DNA of 64,000 nt from Aequorivita marisscotiae (lineage in GTDB: Bacteria > Bacteroidota > Bacteroidia > Flavobacteriales > Flavobacteriaceae). Location of the stretch: the NCBI RefSeq assembly GCF_029814825.1, contig NZ_CP122379.1, positions 1,240,001 through 1,304,000 on the forward strand. Reading direction: 5' to 3'. Made by a program: the position numbers and the translations under genes. Shown one piece after another: positions 42,081-51,233 of the stretch. Within the stretch, counting starts at the first letter, position 1. Each line of letters starts with the position of its first letter. The notes beneath the pieces are model-generated. The model did not search any database and was not told where the DNA came from. It saw nothing but the letters and a program-made list of their open reading frames with translations.

Positions 42081-42278
42081 TTAATCGTGAATAACGCGAA
42101 CTTGAGCCGCAACAGTTCCTTTTCGACCTTCTTCTTCAACATATTCTACTTTGTCGCCTTCGTTTAGCGCTTCACCATTTAAGCCGGTTACGTGTACAAA
42201 AATGTCTTTTCCAGTTTCATCGTTAGTGATAAAACCATAGCCTTTAGATTCGTTAAAAAATTTTACTGTTCCTTCCAT
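42081..42278 (-). CDS. cold-shock domain protein
   Basis: 65 residues from ATG 42278. MEGTVKFFNESKGYGFITND and DIFVHVTGLNGEALNEGDKVEYVEEEGRKGTVAAQV carry the RNP1 (KGYGFI) and RNP2 (DIFVHV) motifs of the CspA fold, a single-strand nucleic acid chaperone. The longer frame to 42311 runs into the promoter and is rejected. Its control region has a perfect -7 element and a long perfect inverted repeat. Confidence 0.93.
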   Translation of the reverse strand: MEGTVKFFNESKGYGFITNDETGKDIFVHVTGLNGEALNEGDKVEYVEEEGRKGTVAAQVRVIHD

Positions 42279-42308
42279 TTTAAATAAAAAATAATTATTG
42301 ATTAAGTA

Positions 42309-42316
42309 CAAATGTA
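42309..42316 (-). promoter_or_regulatory. -7 element for the cold-shock gene
   Basis: TACATTTG on the minus strand matches TAnnTTTG; start codon about 30 bases downstream. Confidence 0.6.
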
Positions 42317-42317
42317 T

Positions 42318-42355
42318 AATTTTTTGATTTTAAGTGTTAACGAAATCAAAAAATT
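42318..42355 (-). promoter_or_regulatory. perfect 13-bp inverted repeat upstream of the cold-shock promoter
   Basis: AATTTTTTGATTT and AAATCAAAAAATT are exact complements with a 12-base centre (TAAGTGTTAACG), right next to the -7 element. It lies 18 bases after the stop of the upstream membrane protein, so it may be that gene's terminator, although a T-tract is missing, or an operator. Confidence 0.45.
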
Positions 42356-42373
42356 TTGAAACATACAATGCAT

Positions 42374-42619
42374 TTATATCTTTTTATCTTTTTGATAATC
42401 CTGCATTTTTTTTATATTTTCTTTGGTAAGCATATAGTCTTTAACACTTCTATTTTTCCATCTGTGGTAAATAAATAGTGGCATTAATAAAAAAAATCCG
42501 GCCATTAAACTAAGTCCGATAATTAAATTTCCAGTGGCCTCGTCATTCAATTTAATATAAAAGCCAGTGCCTAGACCAATGAGTACAGCAAAAAATAATA
42601 CGATAAGAATGTATTTCAT
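42374..42619 (-). CDS. small two-helix membrane protein
   Basis: 81 residues: helix one KYILIVLFFAVLIGLGTGFYI, helix two LIIGLSLMAGFFLLMPLFIY, then a charged cytoplasmic tail (HRWKNRSVKDYMLTKENIKKMQDYQKDKKI). No family was recognised. It begins 19 bp downstream of the ClC gene and is probably co-transcribed with it. Confidence 0.65.
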   Translation of the reverse strand: MKYILIVLFFAVLIGLGTGFYIKLNDEATGNLIIGLSLMAGFFLLMPLFIYHRWKNRSVKDYMLTKENIKKMQDYQKDKKI

Positions 42620-42638
42620 AGAAGAATGGTTTTCAAAA

Positions 42639-44435
42639 TTATTTAGTTGAAAAATCTATTAGTTTTCGGCGATAAGCGGTAAGTAATTTCGATTTTGAAA
42701 CGAAACCGTAATATTTTCCGTCATTTATAACCGGTAGGTTCCAGGCTCCCGTGTCTTGAAATTTTTTCATTACCTCGGTCATTTTATCTTTGTGCAAATC
42801 TATTACTCCTGGTGGATTGTGCATTAATTCGCGCGCACTTATTTTGTCGTATAACTTTTGATCGAACATAATGGGCCGCAGATCGTCCAGCAGAATTATA
42901 CCTTCCAATGTATTGGAATCTTTACTGAGTACCGGAAAGAGATTTCTTTTAGATTTAACCACCGCTTGATGTACCATTTCGCCAAGGGTCATTTTGGGAT
43001 AAATAACTATAAAATCGCGCTCTATAACTGTTTCAATATCCATTAAGGTTAGCACTGCATGATCTTTGTCGTGGGTAATAAGATCTCCTTTTCGTCCGAG
43101 TTCCATTGTATAAACGGAATGTGGAATAAAAAATTTTGTCAGTGAAAATGAAATGGCAGCCGTAACCATTAGCGGGATAAACAGTTCGTACCCACCGGTA
43201 ACTTCGGCAATTAAAAATATAGCTGTTAATGGTGCATGAAGAACCCCAGCCATTAGCCCCGTCATTCCAACTAACGTAAAATTACTTTCTGAAACGGGAT
43301 TATTCAATAGGCCGATATTATTGAGAATTTTCGCAAAACAATTCCCCATAATACTTCCCATAAATAGCGTTGGTGCAAAAATACCCCCAACACCTCCTGC
43401 GCCAAAAGTTAAGGCACTTGCTATAATTTTAAACACAACCAATCCTGCTAACAACAAAATAACCACCCAAATACTGGAAAGATCTAAATTGAAAAAATTG
43501 TTTTCCAGTGCAGCATTTGGGTTTCCTTGTACCAAATTGTTTATTATATCGAAACCTTCGCCATACAATGGAGGAATAAAATAGACCAGAATGCCAAGGC
43601 CAATCCCACCAATTAACAATCGCTTAATAGGCGATGCTATTTTTTCGAAAAAATCCTGAATTTTCGAATACATCTTCGTGTAGTAAATAGACACCATAGA
43701 AGCGACCAATCCCAGTAATATGTAAAACGGAATATCGTTAATTGTAAATTTTTCGGTAATATTAAACGGCAACAAAACGTCTGATCCTAAAAAGAAATAC
43801 GAAGTAGTAATTGCCGAAACCGATGCCAAAAGAAGAGGCACCATAGAAATTAGGGTGAGGTCCAAGCTAAATACTTCCACGGCAAAAATAATAGCAGCGA
43901 TAGGAGCCTTAAAAATAGCAGACATAGCTCCCGCACCCGCGCAGCCAATTAATAGTGTCCGGGTAGGTTGGTTCATATGGAAAAACCTCGCTAGGTTGGA
44001 GCTAATTGCAGCACCTGTGGCCACTGTTGGGCCTTCAAGACCAACAGAACCTCCAAAACCTACCGTAATGGGCGCGGTAATTAAACTTCCAAACATTTGA
44101 AATGGCCGCATAAATCCTTTGCGTTTTGAAATAGCATATAGAGTTGACGGAATTCCATGGCTTACTTTATGGCGAATAATATAGCGCATTGCCAAATATG
44201 CCAATGTAAGTCCGATAAGCGGAAAAATAAAATAGAATGCTGTCTGATAATGAGCAATAAGCTTTCCCTGCAATAAATTTTGAATCAGGTGGGTTAGGTT
44301 TTTTAAGATTACCGCTCCAATACCTGCCAGAAGTCCAACAGCAATAGCTAGAATAAAAACAAACTGCTTATGCGGTATGTGTTTAATCCTCCAGATTAAA
44401 AACCGGGTTAGTACGTTGCGTTTTTGCGTTGGCAT
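42639..44435 (-). CDS. ClC-type chloride channel/antiporter with CBS domains
   Basis: 598 residues from ATG 44435, about 12 transmembrane helices and then two CBS domains. The selectivity motifs are present: GFGGSVGLEGPTVATGA (GSGIP-like and GREGP-like), GAGGVGGIFAPTLFMGS (GxFxP), and a C-terminal CBS pair (IVIYPKMTLGEMVHQAVVK, DKMTEVMKKFQDTGAWNLPVINDGKYYG). GREGP is replaced by GLEGP. The longer frame to 44462 starts in the loop of the aspS terminator and was rejected; MPTQKRNVLTRFLIWRIKHI fits the family start. Confidence 0.88.
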   Translation of the reverse strand: MPTQKRNVLTRFLIWRIKHIPHKQFVFILAIAVGLLAGIGAVILKNLTHLIQNLLQGKLIAHYQTAFYFIFPLIGLTLAYLAMRYIIRHKVSHGIPSTLYAISKRKGFMRPFQMFGSLITAPITVGFGGSVGLEGPTVATGAAISSNLARFFHMNQPTRTLLIGCAGAGAMSAIFKAPIAAIIFAVEVFSLDLTLISMVPLLLASVSAITTSYFFLGSDVLLPFNITEKFTINDIPFYILLGLVASMVSIYYTKMYSKIQDFFEKIASPIKRLLIGGIGLGILVYFIPPLYGEGFDIINNLVQGNPNAALENNFFNLDLSSIWVVILLLAGLVVFKIIASALTFGAGGVGGIFAPTLFMGSIMGNCFAKILNNIGLLNNPVSESNFTLVGMTGLMAGVLHAPLTAIFLIAEVTGGYELFIPLMVTAAISFSLTKFFIPHSVYTMELGRKGDLITHDKDHAVLTLMDIETVIERDFIVIYPKMTLGEMVHQAVVKSKRNLFPVLSKDSNTLEGIILLDDLRPIMFDQKLYDKISARELMHNPPGVIDLHKDKMTEVMKKFQDTGAWNLPVINDGKYYGFVSKSKLLTAYRRKLIDFSTK

Positions 44436-44448
44436 CCCTAAAGCTATC

Positions 44449-44474
44449 AAAAAATCCTGCATTTGCAGGATTTT
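44449..44474 (-). terminator. terminator of aspS
   Basis: AAAATCCTGC and GCAGGATTTT form a perfect 10-bp stem around ATTT with a six-T run on the minus strand, four bases after the aspS stop codon. Confidence 0.85.
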
Positions 44475-44477
44475 TAT

Positions 44478-46232
44478 TTAAGATTTTATTTCAACTTTTA
44501 AATGAAGTTCTTCAAGTTGTTTTTTATCAATGGGCGCGGGTGCATCAATCATTACATCGCGGCCCGCATTGTTTTTTGGGAAGGCGATAAAGTCGCGAAT
44601 GGTTTCCTGCCCACCTAAAATTGCAACCAACCTGTCTAAACCAAAAGCAATTCCGCCGTGTGGTGGCGCACCGTATTGAAAGGCATCCATTAAAAAGCCG
44701 AATTGAGCTTTCGCTTCTTCTGGAGTAAATCCTAAATAATCGAACATCAGCGCTTGTGTTTTTCTATCGTGAATTCTAATTGAACCACCGCCAATTTCGT
44801 TTCCGTTTAGTACTAAATCGTATGCATTAGCCTTAACTTCACCGGGATTGGTGTCTAAAAGTTCCAATTGCCCAGGTTTTGGAGAGGTGAAAGGGTGGTG
44901 CATTGCGTGGTAGCGATTTGTATCCTCATCCCATTCCAGCAATGGGAAATCTACTACCCAAAGTGGTGCAAATTCGTCGCTTTTTCTCAGACCGAGTTCT
45001 TCGGCTAAATGCATTCTCAATGCGCTTAATTGCGTACGAACTTTATTTTTATCTCCAGAAAGTACACAAACCAAATCGCCAGGTTTAGCTCCTGTAATTT
45101 CAGCCCATTTTGCCAAATCTTCCTGATCGTAAAATTTATCTACCGAAGATTTATAACTTCCGTCATCGTTACAACGTGAATAAACCATTCCTAAAGCGCC
45201 AATCTGCGGACGTTTAATCCAGTCTATTAATTTGTCTATTTCTTTTCTTGTAAAAGTGTTTCCACCGGGAACAGCAATTCCTACTACTAATTCTGCTTGA
45301 TTGAAAACATTAAAATCTTTGTGCTTTGCCACGGCGTTTAACTCGCCAAATTCCATCCCAAAGCGTATATCCGGTTTGTCGTTTCCGTATTTCGCCATGG
45401 CTTCGTCGTACGTCATTCTAGGGAATTCCGAAATTTCTACGCCGTTTATTTCTTTTAAAAGATGTTTTGTTAACCCTTCAAACGCATTTAGAATATCTTC
45501 TTGCTCCACGAACGCCATTTCGCAATCTATCTGCGTAAATTCTGGCTGTCTGTCTGCGCGGAGATCTTCGTCGCGGAAACATTTCACTATTTGGAAATAT
45601 TTATCCAAACCGCCAACCATTAGCAATTGCTTAAAAGTTTGGGGCGACTGTGGTAAGGCATAAAACTGACCTTCATTCATTCGTGAAGGCACCACAAAAT
45701 CACGTGCTCCTTCGGGAGTAGATTTTATTAAATACGGCGTTTCCACTTCAACAAAACCTTCATTTGCCAAATAATTGCGTACGGCAATGGCAACTTTTGA
45801 GCGGAATATTAAATTTTTGCGCACCGGCTTTCTGCGAATGTCGAGGTAGCGATATTTCATTCGTAAATCTTCGCCGCCATCGGTCTCATCTTCTATGGTG
45901 AAGGGTGGAGTTTGAGACTCATTCAGAATATTTAATTCGGAAACTAAAATTTCCACATCGCCGGTAGGTATGTTTGGGTTTTTAGATTCGCGCTCAATAA
46001 CGGTTCCCTTTACTTGAATTACGAACTCACGACCTAATTTTGTGGCTTTTTCAATTACTTCTTTTGAAGTTCTTTCTTCGTCAAAAATAAGTTGGGTGAT
46101 GCCATAGCGGTCGCGAAGGTCAACCCACACCATAAAACCTTTGTCGCGGGTTTTTTGTACCCATCCCGCAAGGGTTACTTCTTTGTTGATATCTGCCGCG
46201 CGAAGCTGGCCGTTGTTGTGCGTTCTGTACAT
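44478..46232 (-). CDS. aspS: aspartyl-tRNA synthetase
   Basis: 584 residues of the bacterial type: an N-terminal OB-fold anticodon domain (residues 1-110, [26 protein letters not shown]), class II motif 2 ([21 protein letters not shown]), the bacterial GAD insert (about 285-420), and motif 3 [16 protein letters not shown] near the end. It charges aspartate, or aspartate and asparagine in a non-discriminating form, which cannot be told apart here. It is followed by its own terminator. Confidence 0.96.
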   Translation of the reverse strand: MYRTHNNGQLRAADINKEVTLAGWVQKTRDKGFMVWVDLRDRYGITQLIFDEERTSKEVIEKATKLGREFVIQVKGTVIERESKNPNIPTGDVEILVSELNILNESQTPPFTIEDETDGGEDLRMKYRYLDIRRKPVRKNLIFRSKVAIAVRNYLANEGFVEVETPYLIKSTPEGARDFVVPSRMNEGQFYALPQSPQTFKQLLMVGGLDKYFQIVKCFRDEDLRADRQPEFTQIDCEMAFVEQEDILNAFEGLTKHLLKEINGVEISEFPRMTYDEAMAKYGNDKPDIRFGMEFGELNAVAKHKDFNVFNQAELVVGIAVPGGNTFTRKEIDKLIDWIKRPQIGALGMVYSRCNDDGSYKSSVDKFYDQEDLAKWAEITGAKPGDLVCVLSGDKNKVRTQLSALRMHLAEELGLRKSDEFAPLWVVDFPLLEWDEDTNRYHAMHHPFTSPKPGQLELLDTNPGEVKANAYDLVLNGNEIGGGSIRIHDRKTQALMFDYLGFTPEEAKAQFGFLMDAFQYGAPPHGGIAFGLDRLVAILGGQETIRDFIAFPKNNAGRDVMIDAPAPIDKKQLEELHLKVEIKS

Positions 46233-46467
46233 TTTATTCTGAAAAAAATTGAGAGGGCAAATTTAGTAAGTATTAAATGAATTGTTGTGGTTTTGCAGCG
46301 ATTATTATTTTAGAGCACGGGTTGCCACGAATACGCGAATATTTTTAAAAGAAAAGCCTGAAAGTTTTTTTAATTGTTACGATTAATGGTGTTTTTTATC
46401 GTGTGGATTATTCTTTTTACTTCAAATCTGCCATTTTCATTTTTAAAACTTTACAACAAAAAACAAA

Positions 46468-46504
46468 AAAATCCCTTTGTGCATTACTGATACAAAGGGA
46501 TTTT
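46468..46504 (-). terminator. terminator of the RND efflux operon
   Basis: AAAATCCCTTTGT and ACAAAGGGATTTT form a perfect 13-bp stem around an 11-base loop, with an A/T run following on the minus strand, 19 bases after the RND stop codon. Confidence 0.88.
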
Positions 46505-46522
46505 ATATAGATGAAATGTTTA

Positions 46523-49500
46523 TTACGCTATGCGGTTATTATAGGTAGCATCTTTTGCTCTTTGTTTTTTTAACTCTTTTAGCCTTCGTTTTTTGTAAAA
46601 CCTTATTTTGGCGCGGTTAACCAGATAAAACATTACCGGGACCACAATTAAAGTTAGGAATGTGGCGAATATTAAACCGAAGATTACCGTCCACGCGAGT
46701 GGCCCCCAGAAAATAACGTTGTCTCCGCCAATGTAAATATTCGGACTGTAATCTGTAAATAACCCGAAGAAATCTATATTAAACCCAATTGCTAAGGGAA
46801 TAAGACCCAAAACAGTTGTAATTGCCGTTAACAAAACAGGGCGCAAACGTGACTTTCCTCCTGCAACTATTAATTGAAAATACTGGCGTTTGGTGAGCAT
46901 TTGGTCTTCATCCATTTGTAGATCAAACATTTTACGGTCAATGAGAATTTGGGTGTAATCAATAAGAACAATCGCGTTATTAACTACAATTCCAGCAAGT
47001 GAAATAATACCCATCATAGTCATAATTACCACGAAATCCATTTGAAAAACTACCAGACCAAGAAATACTCCGGCCAAACTTAAAATAACCGATGTTAAGA
47101 TAATCATTGGTTTTGAGAGGCTATTAAATTGTGCTACCAGGATAAGCAAAATGCCGCCCATAGCATAAAATAGTGCCAATAAGAGAAAGCCCATATTATC
47201 TGCTTGCTCTTCTTGTTCGCCAGTAAATACAAGATTTATATCTTTTGGCAGATCATAATTTTGCAATTCAACCTTAAGATCATTTACAATTTCGGTAGCA
47301 TTATAGCCTCCAATAACGTTTGAATATACGGTTATGGTTCGTTTTAAGTCTTTTCGTTTAATTGAGCTGAAAGAGGCAGTATTGTTTTTTGTAACCATTG
47401 CCGATATGGGTATCTGCACAATTTTCCCTTGGTTATTTCTAAAGGTTATAGGTTGGTTAAAAAGGGCACTTTCATCGTAACGAGATTTGTCTGAAAGCCG
47501 AACATTTATTTCGTAATCGTCGTCGCCATCTTTATAGGTTGAAGCTTCTTCGCCAAAAATAGCACGACGAAGGGTTAAGCCAATCTGCCCTGTAGAAATA
47601 CCCAATTGTCCTGCTTTTTCGCGGTTAACGGTAACATCCATTTCCGGTTTACTTTTGTTAACGTCTATTTTTAATTCTTCAATTCCGCTTATGCCTAAGC
47701 CTTCAATATAAGACCGAAGGTTTTCGGCTTCGCGAAGCATTTCTTCATAATTTTCGCCAATCAATTCAATATTAATAGGGTAGCCTACGGGTGGTCCGGC
47801 AGCGTCCTTTTCTACAATAATTGAAGCCCCTGGAAAACCTTTTACCGCCTCCCGAACTTCTTCTAAAACGTCACTACTTTTTACGCCACGACGCAACTGA
47901 TAATCGCGCATGGAGAGAGTTATCTTTCCTTTTTGCGGCATTTCATTGCTTTGGCCTCCATCGGTCTGTGGGTTTCCGGCCCCTTGACCCACCTGCGAAA
48001 TAGCAGATTCTACCATATAATTATAGCCATCGTCTTCATATTTGGCAATGGCGTCAAAAACACGTTGTTCAACGCGTTTGGTGAGCTCGTTGGTTTTTTC
48101 AATATCGGTACCCTGTGGATATTCTATGTAGGTGATAATCTGATTGGGTTCGTTTTCGGGGAAGAAAAGTACTTTGGGTTGTACTAAATACACCAAAATA
48201 AAAGACAGAAATAATAAAATAACCGTGCCGAAGAAAAACACATAGGCTTTTTTTCCGCGCAAGGCGTATTTTAGAATTTTTTCATAGAAATTCTCTAGTT
48301 TTTTCAGTGCTTTGTATTGAAAATAATCTACGGCTCCAACCAAAAAATATTTATAAACCCAGAGCATAATGGCGGTGAGTATTGCTAAATTTCCAAAACC
48401 GCGGAATGCAGCAACATCTATTGCAAAACCAGCAATTACAAGCAATATACCAACCCCTAGCAGTATTAAACTCCAACGGATAAGTTTCTTTTTTGTCATG
48501 GGTTCTTCTTCAGTTTTCATAAAAACCGAAGTAAGCATAGAGTTAATGATCAGTGCCACAAAAAGCGAAGACGAAAGCACTACCGAGAGGGTAATGGGAA
48601 AGTATATCATAAATTTCCCGATGGTACCTGGCCAAAGACCAAGTGGGAAAAATGCGGCCAAGGTAGTTGCGGTTGAAGCAATAATGGGCCAAGCAATTTC
48701 GCCCATTCCTTGTTTGGCAGCTTTTCGTGGCGATAGGCCTTCACTCATTAATGTATAAACGTTTTCTACTACTACAATTCCGTTGTCCACAAGCATTCCC
48801 AGCCCCATAACGAGCCCAAAGAGAACCATTGTATTTAGCGTAAAGCCCAAAGCCGATAGAATAACCAGCGACATTAACATGGATAGCGGAATGGCGAAAC
48901 CTACAAATAATGCATTTCTAAAGCCCAGGAAAAACATTAGCACCAACACTACTAAAATTACTCCGAATATTATGTTGTTTACCAAATCGTTTACTTGGTT
49001 TTCGGTTTTAATAGATTGATCGTTGGTTAGCGTAATGTCGAGGCTTTTTGGCAAGTAATTTTCCTGTTCTTCGGCTACAATTTTTTTAATTTGTTCTACA
49101 GCCTCGATCATGTTTTTTCCCGCCCGTTTTTTTACATCGAGCATTACTACAGGTTCCCCGTACTCGCGTGCATAGGTAGTAGGGTCTTTTTCTTGAAATT
49201 TTATATCGGCTATATCTTTTAGGAAAATAATTCCGTCATCTTTTTTAACCACCACATCTTCGAGCTCTTTCGGATTTTTAATTTCGCCGGTAATACGAAT
49301 GTTTTTCTGAACGCCATTGGTGATAATATTTCCGCCAGAAATGGTGCTGTTTTCTCCCTTTATTGCATTTATAATATTGTCGAAACTAACTTGCGAAGCC
49401 GTCATTTTATAAATATCTACGGCAACTTCAACTTCTTTTTCCTCGGCACCGCGAATGGTGGCCTCTTTTATTTGGGGGAGTAATTCAATTTTATCTTGAA

Positions 49501-50020
49501 GATATTCGGCGTAGTCTTTTAACTGTTGTACAGGATAATCGCCTGTAAGGTTAATATTTAAAATAGGCATTTCTTCCGAAAAATTTAAGTCGAAAACGTT
49601 GGGTTCTACCTTTCCGCCATTGGTTAGGGTAGGCCAAGTAGTTTCGGCTTTTACAAGATCTACCTTGTCTTTAACCAATTGTTTTGCTACTGGAATATCT
49701 ACAGACTCTTCAAATTCAACAATAATAATAGAATAATCCTGAAGGGTAGTTGAGGTAATTTCCTTTACACCGCCTACGTCTTTAAATTCTTCTTCTAAAG
49801 GCTCGGTGATAAATTTTTCAACATCTTCTGCGGAGTTTCCGGGGTTTACAGAAGAAACGTAAATTTTGGTTTCGATAATTTCTGGAAAAGCCTCGCGCGG
49901 CATGGTGTAATAGGCAATGGCACCCAGAAATAAAACAATGGCCATTACTACATAAACGGTCATTTTATTGTCGATGGCCCAAGACGAAATACTAAATTCT
50001 TTATACGGGTTTTTGCTCAT
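46523..50020 (-). CDS. RND efflux permease (AcrB/HAE1-type)
   Basis: 1165 residues, 12 transmembrane helices in two halves with large periplasmic loops. FVGFAIPLSMLMSLVIL and GLGMLVDNGIVVVENVY in the first half and GIISLAGIVVNNAIVLIDY in the second are the RND motifs, with the Asp proton relay in the LVDNG segment. It is a proton-driven exporter of drugs, dyes or other hydrophobic compounds, with the adaptor and TolC. Third gene of the tetR-tolC-MFP-RND operon, 14 bp after the adaptor gene. Substrate unknown. Confidence 0.93.
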   Translation of the reverse strand: MSKNPYKEFSISSWAIDNKMTVYVVMAIVLFLGAIAYYTMPREAFPEIIETKIYVSSVNPGNSAEDVEKFITEPLEEEFKDVGGVKEITSTTLQDYSIIIVEFEESVDIPVAKQLVKDKVDLVKAETTWPTLTNGGKVEPNVFDLNFSEEMPILNINLTGDYPVQQLKDYAEYLQDKIELLPQIKEATIRGAEEKEVEVAVDIYKMTASQVSFDNIINAIKGENSTISGGNIITNGVQKNIRITGEIKNPKELEDVVVKKDDGIIFLKDIADIKFQEKDPTTYAREYGEPVVMLDVKKRAGKNMIEAVEQIKKIVAEEQENYLPKSLDITLTNDQSIKTENQVNDLVNNIIFGVILVVLVLMFFLGFRNALFVGFAIPLSMLMSLVILSALGFTLNTMVLFGLVMGLGMLVDNGIVVVENVYTLMSEGLSPRKAAKQGMGEIAWPIIASTATTLAAFFPLGLWPGTIGKFMIYFPITLSVVLSSSLFVALIINSMLTSVFMKTEEEPMTKKKLIRWSLILLGVGILLVIAGFAIDVAAFRGFGNLAILTAIMLWVYKYFLVGAVDYFQYKALKKLENFYEKILKYALRGKKAYVFFFGTVILLFLSFILVYLVQPKVLFFPENEPNQIITYIEYPQGTDIEKTNELTKRVEQRVFDAIAKYEDDGYNYMVESAISQVGQGAGNPQTDGGQSNEMPQKGKITLSMRDYQLRRGVKSSDVLEEVREAVKGFPGASIIVEKDAAGPPVGYPINIELIGENYEEMLREAENLRSYIEGLGISGIEELKIDVNKSKPEMDVTVNREKAGQLGISTGQIGLTLRRAIFGEEASTYKDGDDDYEINVRLSDKSRYDESALFNQPITFRNNQGKIVQIPISAMVTKNNTASFSSIKRKDLKRTITVYSNVIGGYNATEIVNDLKVELQNYDLPKDINLVFTGEQEEQADNMGFLLLALFYAMGGILLILVAQFNSLSKPMIILTSVILSLAGVFLGLVVFQMDFVVIMTMMGIISLAGIVVNNAIVLIDYTQILIDRKMFDLQMDEDQMLTKRQYFQLIVAGGKSRLRPVLLTAITTVLGLIPLAIGFNIDFFGLFTDYSPNIYIGGDNVIFWGPLAWTVIFGLIFATFLTLIVVPVMFYLVNRAKIRFYKKRRLKELKKQRAKDATYNNRIA

Positions 50021-50034
50021 GATGCAAAGGTTTC

Positions 50035-51195
50035 TTAGTTTTTAATGGTTACTTTCTGGCCATCGCGAAGGGTTTTTGCGCCTTCTTTAATAATGGTATC
50101 GCCTTTTTTAAGTCCCGATTTTACCTCTGTGTGGTTTTCATAAGAAAGTCCGGTTTCTAGCAATACACGTTTTGCAACCCCCACAGTATCATTTATAGGT
50201 TGGTATAAAAATGCTATGGTTTCGCCAGCCGCATTTTCCTGCAAAATATTCTCTGGAACGGTTATGGCGTTTTCTGCGCTGTAATCATTCACTTTTACTA
50301 CTGCAATGAGGTTTGGTTTTACTAACCCGTCTTTATTCGGGATTTCAACCTGAATTTCAAAACTTCTGTTGTTGGGATTAATGTAGTTGCTCACTTGGCT
50401 AACGGTGCCTTCAAACTCGGCATTTATTGAAGCTAATTTTACTTTTACCTGCGTTCCTTTTTTTATGTTTTTTAAATAGGTTTCCGGAATGGCGGCCTTT
50501 ACATACATATTGTTCAAATTCACCAAGCGAATAATGGGACTTTGACCGGGAATTACTACTTGCCCCTGATCTGAAATAATTTCATCTACAATGCCGCTAA
50601 ATGGCGCTGTAATTATTGTTTTTCCCAACTGAGAACGCAATTGGTTGGTTACATTTTTTGCAGCTTCATAATTGGTTTTTGCTTGTAGAAATTGAATTTC
50701 GGAACCTATTTTCTGTTCCCAAAGTCGCTGTTGGCGTTCAAAAGTGGTTTTTGCCAAGGCCAATTGTGCTTCTTGTTGGGCCACTTGACTTGAAAGCCCT
50801 CCGTCATCAATTTTGGCAAGACGCTGCCCTTTTGTTACATTTTGGCCTTCCTTCACATATATGTTTGTGAGCACTCCAGAATATTCTGCATTTAGCACTA
50901 CATTTTGGTCTGTAGCTACGTTTCCTTGTACTTCTACGTAGTGTTTAAAAATAGTATCTTTTATAACCTCGGCAGTTATTAGTGCAGGACGCTCTTTCTT
51001 TTCGTGGGTTTCTATATATTCATTCAGCTTGTCAATTTCACTTTTTAGTTCGCGTTGCTGCTTATTCAGTTCGGTTCTTTTGGCCTTTACGGCCGAAAGA
51101 TTGCCAGAGTCAATCACGGCATCTACCGATTTCTTGTCATTGCCGCAAGAAGCAAAGATGGCGATTATTAGTAGTGATAGAAGTGCTTTTTTCAT
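50035..51195 (-). CDS. RND efflux periplasmic adaptor lipoprotein
   Basis: 386 residues with a lipoprotein signal (KKALLSLLIIAIFASCGND, Cys at 17), a coiled-coil hairpin (residues 25-65 and 140-200) and lipoyl-like and beta-barrel domains (LTNIYVKEGQNVTKGQRLAKIDDGG, FSGIVDEIISDQGQVVIPGQSPIIRLVNL). This is the AcrA/MexA membrane fusion class. It bridges the permease and TolC. Confidence 0.92.
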   Translation of the reverse strand: MKKALLSLLIIAIFASCGNDKKSVDAVIDSGNLSAVKAKRTELNKQQRELKSEIDKLNEYIETHEKKERPALITAEVIKDTIFKHYVEVQGNVATDQNVVLNAEYSGVLTNIYVKEGQNVTKGQRLAKIDDGGLSSQVAQQEAQLALAKTTFERQQRLWEQKIGSEIQFLQAKTNYEAAKNVTNQLRSQLGKTIITAPFSGIVDEIISDQGQVVIPGQSPIIRLVNLNNMYVKAAIPETYLKNIKKGTQVKVKLASINAEFEGTVSQVSNYINPNNRSFEIQVEIPNKDGLVKPNLIAVVKVNDYSAENAITVPENILQENAAGETIAFLYQPINDTVGVAKRVLLETGLSYENHTEVKSGLKKGDTIIKEGAKTLRDGQKVTIKN

Positions 51196-51233
51196 TAGTT
51201 TGAATTTTCGCTTTAAGTTGAATTTTAAAAGTT

